Shown: positions 8,076-16,494, numbered from the stretch's first letter. The stretch: DNA of 57,106 nucleotides from Acholeplasmataceae bacterium (GCA_012838545.1 DUPC01000053.1:1-57106); one strand, 5' to 3'. A program made the numbers and translations. The notes: generated by a model from the letters alone, not told the origin.

Positions 8076-9129
8076 AATCAACCAACCATCCAATCGCTTC
8101 ATTTAAGGTTTCTACGGGAACAAGTTGCATTTTTGTCCTTCCCAAAGCATCATGAGCTTCTTTGGCTTCTACATAATTGTCACTTGCATCTAAGTTAATA
8201 ACGCCATTGGTTCTAATAACAGGCACGAAAAAAACATCGGCCCCGGATAGATGGGCGGTAATGACTTTTTGTCTGACTCCGCCAATAGATCCGACATTGC
8301 CATGGGAATCGATGGTCCCCGTTCCGGCAACCCGTAAGCCATAAGTAATATCGTCAGCGGTAATCGCATTGTAAATCGACAAAGCTTGCATTAAACCGCC
8401 GCTGGGGCCCAAAGTCCTTGTTTTATGAAGAGTATAGCCGGGATTGGCTTCCGTTATCGTGTAGTATTCGTATAGGTACAAACCAAAATAGGGATTGCCT
8501 TCATCGTTTGCCTTTTTAGGGGTAACTTCCACTATTCTTTTTTCATATTGTTCATCGTTATTTGGTCTTAAAACAACTGCTTGATAACTTTTACCCATGA
8601 CAAAAGGAGTATTGGCAATCAAATTTCTTAAAGTATCGCCATTGGTGATGGGGTTCCCTTCCCATTCGGTGATAATGTCGCCAATGTAAAGTCCATCTGC
8701 TTTGTCAACTGAAGTAGTATGAATGATCATGCCTTGAAAAACAGTTATAATTTCTTTGCCCGCGGAACGGTAAGCAGCAATCAATGAGTTGGTAATACTG
8801 ACGTTTTTCTGAATAGTCCCGGAACGATAATTTTCTTTATTCGATAGCTGAATATAAGGGATTGATTCCTCAACAGCAATCCGAGGATTTAATTTCGCGA
8901 TTAAATAAGTTAAAAGGGTAGTCCGGTCATTAGTGAAAACAGAAACCGTATTAAAGGAACCTTTTTGGTCATAATTAGTTTCAACCGAAATGACTTCCCT
9001 TACCTCGTTTAAATCTCCGGGAGCAGTAATATCGTAATCAACCCGAATTATCGATGCAACAACAACAAATAAATAAGGAAGCGCAACAACCAATAATAAC
9101 TTGCGATACTCTTTCAACAAGGTTTTCAT
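8050..9129 (-). CDS. Membrane PDZ-Lon (S16) protease, first copy (YlbL/DdcP-like)
   Basis: A protein of about 359 residues: one N-terminal transmembrane segment (about residues 10-30), an extracytoplasmic region, a PDZ domain (about 125-200) and a Lon-type S16 domain. The catalytic Ser is in LGPSGGLMQAL and the Lys in GSIGGVRQK. It is closer than its neighbour to the single-span YlbL/DdcP layout. The ATG at 9129 overlaps the stop of the deaminase gene as ATGA, which supports this start over an upstream one. It lies in tandem with a second PDZ-Lon gene; the pair looks like an old duplication. The substrate is unknown here. Confidence 0.87.
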   Translation of the reverse strand: MKTLLKEYRKLLLVVALPYLFVVVASIIRVDYDITAPGDLNEVREVISVETNYDQKGSFNTVSVFTNDRTTLLTYLIAKLNPRIAVEESIPYIQLSNKENYRSGTIQKNVSITNSLIAAYRSAGKEIITVFQGMIIHTTSVDKADGLYIGDIITEWEGNPITNGDTLRNLIANTPFVMGKSYQAVVLRPNNDEQYEKRIVEVTPKKANDEGNPYFGLYLYEYYTITEANPGYTLHKTRTLGPSGGLMQALSIYNAITADDITYGLRVAGTGTIDSHGNVGSIGGVRQKVITAHLSGADVFFVPVIRTNGVINLDASDNYVEAKEAHDALGRTKMQLVPVETLNEAIGWLVDYGKTKDYQ

Positions 9130-9608
9130 TGTGCTACTGTTATATTGATTTCTTCCATTTGGCGACACTTTACGTTAGCCGAAGCAAGCATCCGTTTTCC
9201 CGCAATACTCGACTCCGTACCCGCATACTTATCGCTCATATAAACAATTTCTTTAATTCCGCTTTGAATGATTAGTTTTACGCATTCGTGACAGGGAAAA
9301 AGCGTAACATAAAGGGTTGCACCTTCTAAAGTGGTTGTTGCATTAAGAATTGCATTCGGCTCTGCATGCACCACATAAGGATACTTGGAATCCAGAAAGC
9401 TTCCTTCACGACCCCAAGGATACTCGTCGTCGCTACAGCCATAAGGAAGTCCATTATAGCCAATGCCAATAATGCGTTTGCTTTGATTGACAATGCAGGC
9501 ACCTACTTTGGTATTAGGGTCTTTACTGCGCATGCTGGAAAGCAAGGCAACGCCCATAAAATAATTGTCCCAGCTTAGATAATTGGTATCCTTCGTTACT
9601 TTACTCAT
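9126..9608 (-). CDS. comEB: Deoxycytidylate (dCMP) deaminase
   Basis: A 160-residue zinc-dependent deaminase that converts dCMP to dUMP for thymidylate synthesis. The zinc site is clear: HAEPNAI near residue 75 (His ligand and catalytic Glu) and PCHEC near 100 (two Cys ligands). The ATG at 9608 follows GAGG by about seven bases and is preferred over a TTG two codons upstream. It overlaps the upstream membrane protein gene by 8 nt and the downstream PDZ-Lon gene by 4 nt. Despite the comE-derived symbol used in Bacillus, no competence genes adjoin it. Confidence 0.93.
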   Translation of the reverse strand: MSKVTKDTNYLSWDNYFMGVALLSSMRSKDPNTKVGACIVNQSKRIIGIGYNGLPYGCSDDEYPWGREGSFLDSKYPYVVHAEPNAILNATTTLEGATLYVTLFPCHECVKLIIQSGIKEIVYMSDKYAGTESSIAGKRMLASANVKCRQMEEINITVAQ

Positions 9609-9828
9609 TTTCAACCTCTTCCTTTTCCTTTTCTAAACATTCCCGTAATTCTTTTATTACGGTTTCTTTATCTTTGGCGTCTTTCACGGAACAAAAAGGA
9701 TTGGAGCATCCTAGGCACTCCTCTGGAATTTCCGTACCTTCAGGAACTTTTATGCGCCGGTTTAGGAAAAACGTTCCGAAGAAAAGCGTTAAAGCACCCA
9801 ATAAGATTAAGATTTCTTTCCAAAACAT
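9601..9828 (-). CDS. Small membrane protein with a cysteine cluster
   Basis: A 75-residue protein with one N-terminal transmembrane helix (about residues 3-22), a short linker, a cysteine cluster ECLGCSNPFCSV (Cys at about 38, 41 and 46), and a highly charged helical tail with another Cys. The three closely spaced Cys could bind a metal or an iron-sulfur cluster, or form disulfides. It resembles in layout, but not clearly in sequence, the small Cys-rich membrane proteins that accompany iron transporters. It is co-translated with dCMP deaminase (8-nt overlap). The function is unknown. Confidence 0.7.
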   Translation of the reverse strand: MFWKEILILLGALTLFFGTFFLNRRIKVPEGTEIPEECLGCSNPFCSVKDAKDKETVIKELRECLEKEKEEVENE

Positions 9829-9837
9829 TTTTAGTCC

Positions 9838-10521
9838 TCATTTCGTTAATTGTTTAAGTACGAAATCCGCAGCCACCACACCCGCAGTAAAGGTTACCGG
9901 CATGTAGGAACCGAGGATTCCCTCCCGTTTTTCTCGGGGTTTTTCGGTTGATGCAACAACCCAAAAATGAAGGGATACTTCTTCGCTACGCAAACGGTTG
10001 CGCAGCATGCGGGCAAGGGGATCTGTGGTTGTTTGGTTCATCTTGATGATTTTTATTTGCGTTAAATCAGTTTTTAATGCCATACCCATCGAACTGATAA
10101 AGGGAATATTTTTTTCTTGACAATATTTGATTAACGCACATTTGGCATCAAGCGAATCAATTGCATCGATTAAATAATCGAGATCATTGGGGATGACGGA
10201 AGCAATATTATCGGTGGTCAATTTGACACTGTTTAATATTACTTCTGCCTTAGGGTTGATATCTTGTACGCGGTTCTTAAAAACTTCGGTTTTTAATTGA
10301 TTATGGGTTGAAGTTAAGGCAATTATTTGACGATTGGTATTGGAGGATTGAACTATGTCAAAATCGATTAAAGTTAGTTTTCCGACGCCGCTTCGAGCGA
10401 GTACTTCCACCGCTGCGCCGCCTACGCCCCCCAGTCCCACTACAACCACATGTGAGGTTTGTAATTTTGTTAGTCCTTCTGTCCCGATAATCGGTAATAA
10501 GCGTTCAAAATAGTTATTCAT
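9838..10521 (-). CDS. tcdA: tRNA threonylcarbamoyladenosine dehydratase (TcdA, E1/ThiF fold)
   Basis: A 227-residue ThiF/E1-like ATP-dependent enzyme, which cyclises the threonylcarbamoyl group of t6A at position 37 of tRNAs to ct6A. The nucleotide-binding GLGGVGGAAVEVLARSG lies near residue 30, followed by the acidic IDFD and NTNRQ motifs typical of E1-like adenylating enzymes. DAIDSLDAK near residue 110 also fits. The ATG at 10521 overlaps the aspS stop by 8 nt. tcdA commonly follows aspS in Bacillota, which supports the TcdA assignment over a ThiF or MoeB role. No thiamine or molybdopterin genes are nearby. Confidence 0.9.
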   Translation of the reverse strand: MNNYFERLLPIIGTEGLTKLQTSHVVVVGLGGVGGAAVEVLARSGVGKLTLIDFDIVQSSNTNRQIIALTSTHNQLKTEVFKNRVQDINPKAEVILNSVKLTTDNIASVIPNDLDYLIDAIDSLDAKCALIKYCQEKNIPFISSMGMALKTDLTQIKIIKMNQTTTDPLARMLRNRLRSEEVSLHFWVVASTEKPREKREGILGSYMPVTFTAGVVAADFVLKQLTK

Positions 10522-12259
10522 CAATTTTAATTCCTAACTCCTTCAATTGGCGTTCCGATACCCTAGACGGTGCATCGCTCATCAAGCAGCGGGCACTGGC
10601 AGCTTTCGGGAACGCGATTACTTCTCTAAGAGAGGTATTGTAAGTTAACAACATGGCAATCCGGTCAAACCCTAAAGCAATGCCCCCGTGAGGAGGGGTA
10701 CCGTATTTTAAAGCGTCCGTAAAGAATGAGAATTGTTGTTCTATTTCTTCATCAAGCATGCCGATTGCTTTAAACATCCGGTTTTGGATTTCCTGATTAT
10801 GAATTCGGATACTTCCTCCTCCCAACTCATAACCGTTTAAAACAACGTCATAAGCTTTAGCCAACACTTTTTCTGGAGCGGTAAGCATCAAATATACTTG
10901 ATCGTCCTTTGGGGAAGTAAATGGATGGTGCGCAGCGACATACCTCTTCTCTTCTTCGGAATATTCGAAAAGCGGCCAATCGACAACCCAAAGGAAATTA
11001 AATTGCTTTTGATCGATTAAATTCATTTCCTTGGCAACTTGAAGTCTTAAAGCGCCTAAAGCAAAGTTAGCATTTTCCCAACTATCTGCCACCACCAACA
11101 CTAAGTCATGGTTTTTTAAAGATAATTGGTTGCTAAGTTTTTGGGAATTTTCTTCATTGATATATTTAACAAACGATCCGGATAAACCGTTTTCGCCAAC
11201 CTTAAGCCAAGCAAGACCGGAAGCATGGTATTTTTTGGCAATTTCCGTTAAGCGGTCGATTTCTTTTCGGGAGTATTTTTCCGCGCCGAAAGGAACAACA
11301 ATAGCTTTGACGACGCCACCTTTGTTAAGAGCGGAATCAAAAACCGGGAAGTTTAACCCTTTGGCCCAACAACTTATATCCTGCAAAAAGAGTTCAAAAC
11401 GGGTATCCGGTTTATCGGTACCGTATTTATTCATGGCTTCATGGTAGGTGATTCTTGGGAACGGGGTTGGAATATCGATATTAAGGGTATCTTTCCAAAC
11501 TCGTTTCAGCATTCCTTCGACCACTTCTTGGATATCTTCCTCATCGATAAAGCTCATTTCAATGTCGACTTGCGTAAACTCAAGTTGACGATCCGCCCGT
11601 AAATCTTCATCGCGAAAACATTTGACGAGCTGATAGTACTTCTCAAGACCGGCAATCATCAAAAGCTGCTTATACATTTGCGGGGATTGCGGAAGAGCAT
11701 AAAAAGAACCCGGATAAACCCGGGAAGGGACCAAGAAGTCTCGGGCTCCTTCGGGGGTTGATTTTCCCAATAACGGTGTTTCAACTTCGATGAAATCAAG
11801 CGCATCCAGGTAATTGCGGATGGACATTGCAACTTTGTGACGCATGATGATATTCTTTTGCATCACTGGACGGCGTAAATCCAAATAGCGATAACGCATT
11901 CTGACTTCTTCCAAAGCATCGGTTTGATCTTGGATTAATAACGGAGGGTTCTCCGCGGTATTTAAAATCACTAAATCATCCACCAAGACTTCAATATCGC
12001 CTGTCGGTAGATTAGGGTTTTTGTTGCTTCTTTCCACGACTTTACCGGTCGCTTTTAAAACATACTCGTTTTTTACCTCCAAAGCTTTGGCATAATTTTT
12101 GTTATGAGGTTCAATAACTAATTGCGTAATGCCGTAGCGGTCGCGTAAATCAAGGAAAACCAAACCGCCAAGATCGCGTTTTTTATTGCACCATCCCACT
12201 AAGGTAACTGTTTCTCCCACATTTGTTAAACGTAATTCATTGTTATTTTTGGTACGCAT
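10514..12259 (-). CDS. aspS: Aspartyl-tRNA synthetase
   Basis: A class II synthetase of about 581 residues with the bacterial-type layout: an N-terminal OB-fold anticodon-binding domain (about 1-105), the catalytic core with motif 2 (FRDEDLRADRQLEFTQ) near 215, the large bacterial insertion (about 290-415), and motif 3 (GFDRIAMLL) near 535. The ATG at 12259 follows AAGGAG by 5 bases and is preferred over an upstream ATG without a site. It overlaps hisS by 17 nt. The operon leader is a T-box that appears tuned to tRNA-Asp, so this gene is probably induced when tRNA-Asp is uncharged. The large insertion marks it as the bacterial AspRS form. Confidence 0.98.
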   Translation of the reverse strand: MRTKNNNELRLTNVGETVTLVGWCNKKRDLGGLVFLDLRDRYGITQLVIEPHNKNYAKALEVKNEYVLKATGKVVERSNKNPNLPTGDIEVLVDDLVILNTAENPPLLIQDQTDALEEVRMRYRYLDLRRPVMQKNIIMRHKVAMSIRNYLDALDFIEVETPLLGKSTPEGARDFLVPSRVYPGSFYALPQSPQMYKQLLMIAGLEKYYQLVKCFRDEDLRADRQLEFTQVDIEMSFIDEEDIQEVVEGMLKRVWKDTLNIDIPTPFPRITYHEAMNKYGTDKPDTRFELFLQDISCWAKGLNFPVFDSALNKGGVVKAIVVPFGAEKYSRKEIDRLTEIAKKYHASGLAWLKVGENGLSGSFVKYINEENSQKLSNQLSLKNHDLVLVVADSWENANFALGALRLQVAKEMNLIDQKQFNFLWVVDWPLFEYSEEEKRYVAAHHPFTSPKDDQVYLMLTAPEKVLAKAYDVVLNGYELGGGSIRIHNQEIQNRMFKAIGMLDEEIEQQFSFFTDALKYGTPPHGGIALGFDRIAMLLTYNTSLREVIAFPKAASARCLMSDAPSRVSERQLKELGIKIDE

Positions 12260-13532
12260 ATTTTTCTCCTTCAATTCCAAAAAATGCTGTTAATTCTGGA
12301 ACCGGAATTAGTATTTCGGTTTTTTCCCAAGAATCCTTTATTCTGATTTGATTGTTTTCAAATTCATCCAAACCGATTATAATAATGTAACGCGAACCGG
12401 TTCGGTCGGCTAATTTAAACTGTGGTTTCAAATTGTGGCTTTGATAATCGATTTCGACTCTTTTACCTTTGAGGCGCAAGTATTGGGTTAAAAGCAATCC
12501 TTGCTTTTTCATCTTTTCCCCTAAGGTAATAACGGTTATTGTATCGTCTTTAGTTTCGGATACGGTTATGTCCAGTTCGTCCATCACCATCATAAGGCGT
12601 TCAATGCCCATTGCAAAACCGATGGCAGGGTAATCCGGTCCGTCAAAATCGCGCGTTAAGCTATTATATCTTCCCCCTGCGCTTAAAGCTAAATTATTAA
12701 GCGGGGAATTTGGGTCGTCATAAACGATTTCAAATACCGTATTTGTATAATAATCCAAACCCCGCACCAAGCGATCGCTTTTTTCGAACGGAATGCCAAA
12801 AAAATTCAAAGCGGACATGACATCTTGGAAATATTTCAAGTCTTCTTCCGGTAGATAATTGCTGACGAGGGGCGCACTTTGCATAATTGGACTATGGCAA
12901 TCGACTTTACAATCCAACATGCGAAGTGGATTCTTTTGATATCGTTGCTTGCAATCCTCGCATAATGTGGATAAATGCGGTTCAAAATGTAGTTTTAAAG
13001 CTTCTACATAGTTTTCCCGGGCCTTGCCACTGCCAATCGTATTTATCAAAACTTTTATGTTTTTTATGCCAATGGCTTGCAGGATTTGATAATTTAAATT
13101 AATTAAGTCTGCGTCCAAATTTGGATGTTCCCCGCCAAACGCTTCCACGCCAAATTGGGTAAATTGGCGAAGCCTGCCTGCTTGGGGCCGTTCATAACGA
13201 AACATCGGACCGAAATAATAAAATTTATGAATTCCCGGAATGGCATATAATTTATTTTCAACAAAAGCCCTTGTTACCGGAGCGGTTCCTTCGGGACGTA
13301 AAGTAATACTGCGATCTCCGCGGTCGATAAAAGTGTACATTTCTTTATTGACAATATCGCTTCCTTCACCCACCGAACGGACAAATACTTCGGTCGCTTC
13401 AAAAATTGGGGTAATCATTTCCCGAAAGCCAAACGATTCCGCTACGCCAGAAGCTATTCTTTGCAAATAACGATACTTCTTTGCGTCATATTGATAAAAA
13501 TCTAATGTTCCTTTTATTTTGTTTACTTTCAT
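12243..13532 (-). CDS. hisS: Histidyl-tRNA synthetase
   Basis: A class II synthetase of 429 residues that charges tRNA-His. The first residues KIKGTLDFY replace the usual KGTxD. Motif 2 appears as FRYERPQAGRLRQFTQFG near residue 115, and the HisA-like motif LVRGLDYYTNTVFE near 260. A C-terminal anticodon-binding domain ends the protein. A longer open frame extends upstream to 13610, but that part encodes the T-box leader. The ATG at 13532 has an AAGGAG site at the right spacing, so it is the true start. It is the first gene of an apparent ten-gene operon. Confidence 0.98.
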   Translation of the reverse strand: MKVNKIKGTLDFYQYDAKKYRYLQRIASGVAESFGFREMITPIFEATEVFVRSVGEGSDIVNKEMYTFIDRGDRSITLRPEGTAPVTRAFVENKLYAIPGIHKFYYFGPMFRYERPQAGRLRQFTQFGVEAFGGEHPNLDADLINLNYQILQAIGIKNIKVLINTIGSGKARENYVEALKLHFEPHLSTLCEDCKQRYQKNPLRMLDCKVDCHSPIMQSAPLVSNYLPEEDLKYFQDVMSALNFFGIPFEKSDRLVRGLDYYTNTVFEIVYDDPNSPLNNLALSAGGRYNSLTRDFDGPDYPAIGFAMGIERLMMVMDELDITVSETKDDTITVITLGEKMKKQGLLLTQYLRLKGKRVEIDYQSHNLKPQFKLADRTGSRYIIIIGLDEFENNQIRIKDSWEKTEILIPVPELTAFFGIEGEKYAYQK

Positions 13533-13565
13533 AATTTGCTCCTTAAATGAAAAAATGAGGAAAGA

Positions 13566-13708
13566 AAAACCATCATCTAGGGACGAACCCCTTTTGGTCC
13601 GCGGTGCCACCCTAGTTTAGACATTGTCTACCCTCTTCTAACCATGTTAACGCTATCGATTATGCGTTTTTCTCCGAAGTTGTCAGCTTCCTCAACGAAA
13701 AATCATTT
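13566..13708 (-). promoter_or_regulatory. Compact T-box leader of hisS-aspS, predicted to read tRNA-Asp
   Basis: The minus strand carries the T-box sequence AGGGTGGCACCGCGG (13599-13613), followed by the terminator arm CCCTAG (13577-13582, pairing with CTAGGG at 13610-13615) and a T5 run. Upstream there is room for only about 95 nt. A hairpin GAAG-CTGACAA-CTTC (13676-13690) shows GAC, an Asp codon, in its loop, inside an outer TTTTTC/GAAAAA stem. Two more small stems follow (AACGC/GCGTT and TAGAC/GTCTA). The T-box bulge TGGC would pair with a GCCA end, that is a G73 discriminator, as in tRNA-Asp. Uncharged tRNA would favour the antiterminator and read-through into the operon. Confidence 0.9.
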
Positions 13709-13714
13709 TTATAT

Positions 13715-13743
13715 ATTATACTAAAGATTTATCGAGATTTCAA
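13715..13743 (-). promoter_or_regulatory. Sigma-A promoter of the hisS operon
   Basis: On the minus strand, TTGAAA (13738-13743), a 17-base spacer and a perfect TATAAT (13715-13720). Transcription would start near 13708, defining the short T-box leader. Confidence 0.9.
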
Positions 13744-13780
13744 GAAAAGCGATTGAGGAATTGTCATTTTAGGTTTTTCT

Positions 13781-13807
13781 GAAGTAAAAGGCGACCGAAG
13801 TCGCCTT
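13781..13807 (-). terminator. Terminator of the gltS operon
   Basis: On the minus strand AAGGCGAC-TTCG-GTCGCCTT forms a perfect 8-bp stem with a stable UUCG tetraloop, followed by TTTTACTTC. It starts just past the transporter stop codon. Confidence 0.85.
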
Positions 13808-13812
13808 ATGCT

Positions 13813-15219
13813 TTAAGCTTTACGTTTAATGCCAAACATTAAAAAATTATATAAGGCAAAGAAGAATGCCATGATTCCTAAAGCAATAAACAAGTACAGA
13901 AAATTTGTCGTTTTGGCAACCGCAATAATCAATAAGAGCGGTGCGCCAAGTAAAGCTGCCGAACCTGAACCCGTAACAAGATTTTCTGCCGCCGGTGTTT
14001 CAAACTTCGGATCTATTTCGCGGAGCAAGGCAATACCGGTACTGGCTGTTCCGGTTAACATACCGTACATACTGACCATACCCTCATGTTCATATTCAGG
14101 ATATAGCCTCTTAGCCGCAAACTTAATATACAATAAAGTAAGAACGCCACCCACCGTAGAGATAATCAACAGTGCCAAAATTAACTCCCAAGAGTAAAGC
14201 ATCCTAATATCGATGGCGATGATGCTGCTGATAATCATTATATCAAAAGCAACCCCCGCAATCCGGTTTAACATATAATCGTTCGTATAAACCCGTTTCA
14301 TTATCTGCTTTTTCCGGAGTAGTACCAAGACGCGTTTGACAATCATGGTGGTAAAAATACCGAATAGGAAATTAAAACCCCAAATTAGCGGAATTACATT
14401 GTCAATTAGAAACTTGTTTTTGGAAACGTTAATTAAAGAGGTAACGCCAAAAATAATCAAGAAGGTGAGCAAATAGGATAAAAAGACAAAGGCAATTTGA
14501 ATTGTCAATTTATCAACCGATTCCACTAAAGGAATTTCGCCGGTACCTTCCACAGTGGTCGAAGAGTTTTCAGTGACTGAATCTTCATATACCCGTTTTA
14601 ATTGATTTTTCTTTTGAAGTTTATTCAAATACCAAACCCCTGGAATACAGCCCCAAATGAACCCTAAAGTCGAAACACTTAAACCAAAGGTTTGACCGCC
14701 CGGGAATAAACCGGTTGTTTCAAACATATAACCGATATTGTTGGCTTGGCCTGGCCCTTGTCCAAATCCCATCGGCAACAATAATCCGGAGAATGGGGCG
14801 ACATCTTTAAGACCCAGGAATAAAAGCATCGTAATCGCCATGCCGAAAATACCTTGCATTAGGTAAGTGCTAACGATTAGTAAACCACTTTTAAAACCCT
14901 CGGGCTTTTTTTTATACTTTTTAACTGCTACAAGCCCCATCGCAATAAAACCTATGGCGATGGTATGGTAAGTAATCATTTCAAAGAAATCGTTGGATAA
15001 AATGTCTTGTCCGTCAATTTGGATACCCCAATTTTTGACAATTTCTTTAATTATTAAGCCGATAAAACCACCGATTACCGCCGTAGGAAGCAAGCTCCGA
15101 CGAATAAACGGCACTTTTCTCCTTATTGTATTGCCAAGCAATAACATTAAACATACAAAACCAAATTGAAACATCGAATTCCATATTTTAAAGTCCGAGA
15201 ATGTCGCTAGTAATTTCAT
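13813..15219 (-). CDS. GltS-type sodium/glutamate symporter-like transporter
   Basis: A 468-residue polytopic membrane protein with about ten to twelve predicted helices in two halves joined by a polar loop (about residues 195-240, rich in Glu, Ser and Thr). The N-terminal half contains LLLGNTIRRKVPFI and the re-entrant-like GFGQGPGQANNIG. The C-terminal half contains the matching GMLTGTASTGIALLRE and a glycine-rich GSGSAALLGAP stretch. This paired pattern is typical of ESS/GltS symporters, which import glutamate with sodium. The ATG at 15219 follows AAGGAGG. It overlaps the acyltransferase gene by 32 nt and is the last gene of the dinB operon. Substrate identity is inferred from the family only. 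Confidence 0.85.
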   Translation of the reverse strand: MKLLATFSDFKIWNSMFQFGFVCLMLLLGNTIRRKVPFIRRSLLPTAVIGGFIGLIIKEIVKNWGIQIDGQDILSNDFFEMITYHTIAIGFIAMGLVAVKKYKKKPEGFKSGLLIVSTYLMQGIFGMAITMLLFLGLKDVAPFSGLLLPMGFGQGPGQANNIGYMFETTGLFPGGQTFGLSVSTLGFIWGCIPGVWYLNKLQKKNQLKRVYEDSVTENSSTTVEGTGEIPLVESVDKLTIQIAFVFLSYLLTFLIIFGVTSLINVSKNKFLIDNVIPLIWGFNFLFGIFTTMIVKRVLVLLRKKQIMKRVYTNDYMLNRIAGVAFDIMIISSIIAIDIRMLYSWELILALLIISTVGGVLTLLYIKFAAKRLYPEYEHEGMVSMYGMLTGTASTGIALLREIDPKFETPAAENLVTGSGSAALLGAPLLLIIAVAKTTNFLYLFIALGIMAFFFALYNFLMFGIKRKA

Positions 15220-16441
15220 GCTTAAAACCTCCTTCAGATTGAAGATATTTATAGTATTGGAACGTTAACAAATATAAATAGGGAGAAAAAGATTTTGGAT
15301 TAGTTTTAGTCAATCCGTCAAACAATAACCTACCACCGTTTTTGAGATAAATAATGATTTTGTGTTTGCCTTGGATTGATACTTGTTGAATTTCTTCATA
15401 GGAATAGGCTTTCACTTCATTTTTTAAGACAAATCGGATTCCATGATTGGTAAGTATCGCATCGCAATAACCGATTTTGGTTTTAGGGCTTGAAAGCGAA
15501 TTCCAAAGCAAACCCGGATTGGTACTGATTACGGTATCAGTTTTTAAGTTTTGTAAATAATTGATTAAAATGTCCTTCAATTTTCGATCAATTTCAATCA
15601 AAGTATCATCAAATTCTTTGCTTTCAATTAATCCCGTTTCCAAATATGTCCCCTGAGCCTGACAAGCGGTACATCTAATCTCATTGTCTTTGGTGGTTAT
15701 CGCATGCATTTGATGACACTTAGGGCAGGCAAAAATTAAACGTTCTAAACCTTCGGCCCGTTTTTTGCCTTTATAAAGATATTGGTATTTCTTTTGAACT
15801 TCATACGCGTTAACGTATAATTCGTCGATTACCAATTGAGCTAATTCCTCATCGGTTAACTTGGCGATTTCCGTAGGGAATAAAATCCGCTTTATTTCTC
15901 CCCAAGCATACCCTTTTTTGCGATAAACCGACCAACGAGGATCGGTAAAATACAATCCCCGCATCTGATAAAAAATTACCGGCACTTGTAAATGTCTGAT
16001 TAATTTTCCAATGGCACGCGGTGTTCGAGGGTTTTCGCCGGTATAAGTGACATTACCTTCGACAAACATCCCGACACTGCCGCCTTCTTTTAACGTTTGT
16101 TTGATTTCTTTAATCGTACCGATATCTGCTACTGACTTGGCTTTTTTTAAAGGATGTACTAAAAAGCGCAAGATTTTGGTTGCAAAACCTAAATTGAAAA
16201 TCTGTTCGGAACTGACAAAATATATCGGGAAATCAAAGGCATAGGACAACAAAATCGGGTCAATCATGCAAGTATGATTGCCTAAGATTAAATAAGGTCC
16301 ATCTTTCTTTAAGCGATGTCTTTGATAATGATATCGATAAGGCCAAATAAAAATCGGCAAAAAGACAAATCGAAAAAAACTAAAGACTAGCCGGTGACGA
16401 AAACGAACAATTCGCTTTTTTGGTTTTTGGGCTTTTTTCAT
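15188..16441 (-). CDS. PlsC-like acyltransferase with C-terminal zinc ribbon
   Basis: A protein of about 417 residues. The N-terminal half is a lysophosphatidate acyltransferase-like domain with NHTCMID (the HxxxxD catalytic motif) near residue 60 and FVEGNVTYTGE, a variant of the FPEGTRS motif, near 125. An unusual C-terminal half follows: a four-Cys zinc ribbon (CPKC...CTAC) near 240-265, a helical segment, and a beta-rich module near 320-385. The ATG at 16441 follows GGTGAT and is preferred over an upstream TTG. It is not accompanied by other phospholipid genes; it sits between dinB and gltS. The normal role would be acylation of 1-acyl-glycerol-3-phosphate at the membrane. Confidence 0.85.
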   Translation of the reverse strand: MKKAQKPKKRIVRFRHRLVFSFFRFVFLPIFIWPYRYHYQRHRLKKDGPYLILGNHTCMIDPILLSYAFDFPIYFVSSEQIFNLGFATKILRFLVHPLKKAKSVADIGTIKEIKQTLKEGGSVGMFVEGNVTYTGENPRTPRAIGKLIRHLQVPVIFYQMRGLYFTDPRWSVYRKKGYAWGEIKRILFPTEIAKLTDEELAQLVIDELYVNAYEVQKKYQYLYKGKKRAEGLERLIFACPKCHQMHAITTKDNEIRCTACQAQGTYLETGLIESKEFDDTLIEIDRKLKDILINYLQNLKTDTVISTNPGLLWNSLSSPKTKIGYCDAILTNHGIRFVLKNEVKAYSYEEIQQVSIQGKHKIIIYLKNGGRLLFDGLTKTNPKSFSPYLYLLTFQYYKYLQSEGGFKHEITSDILGL

Positions 16442-16494
16442 AATATCACCAACAACATTATACAATAATTTGCATAATTTGTCGCCCAATTAAT

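Noticed and set aside
13533-13610. N-terminal extension of HisS (26 extra residues) in frame with the gene
   Set aside because: This stretch is the terminator part of the T-box leader, and the ATG at 13532 has a proper AAGGAG site.
14897-15219. Possible regulatory hairpin at the gltS start overlapping the acyltransferase gene
   Set aside because: No stable stem could be drawn; the overlap is best explained by translational coupling.
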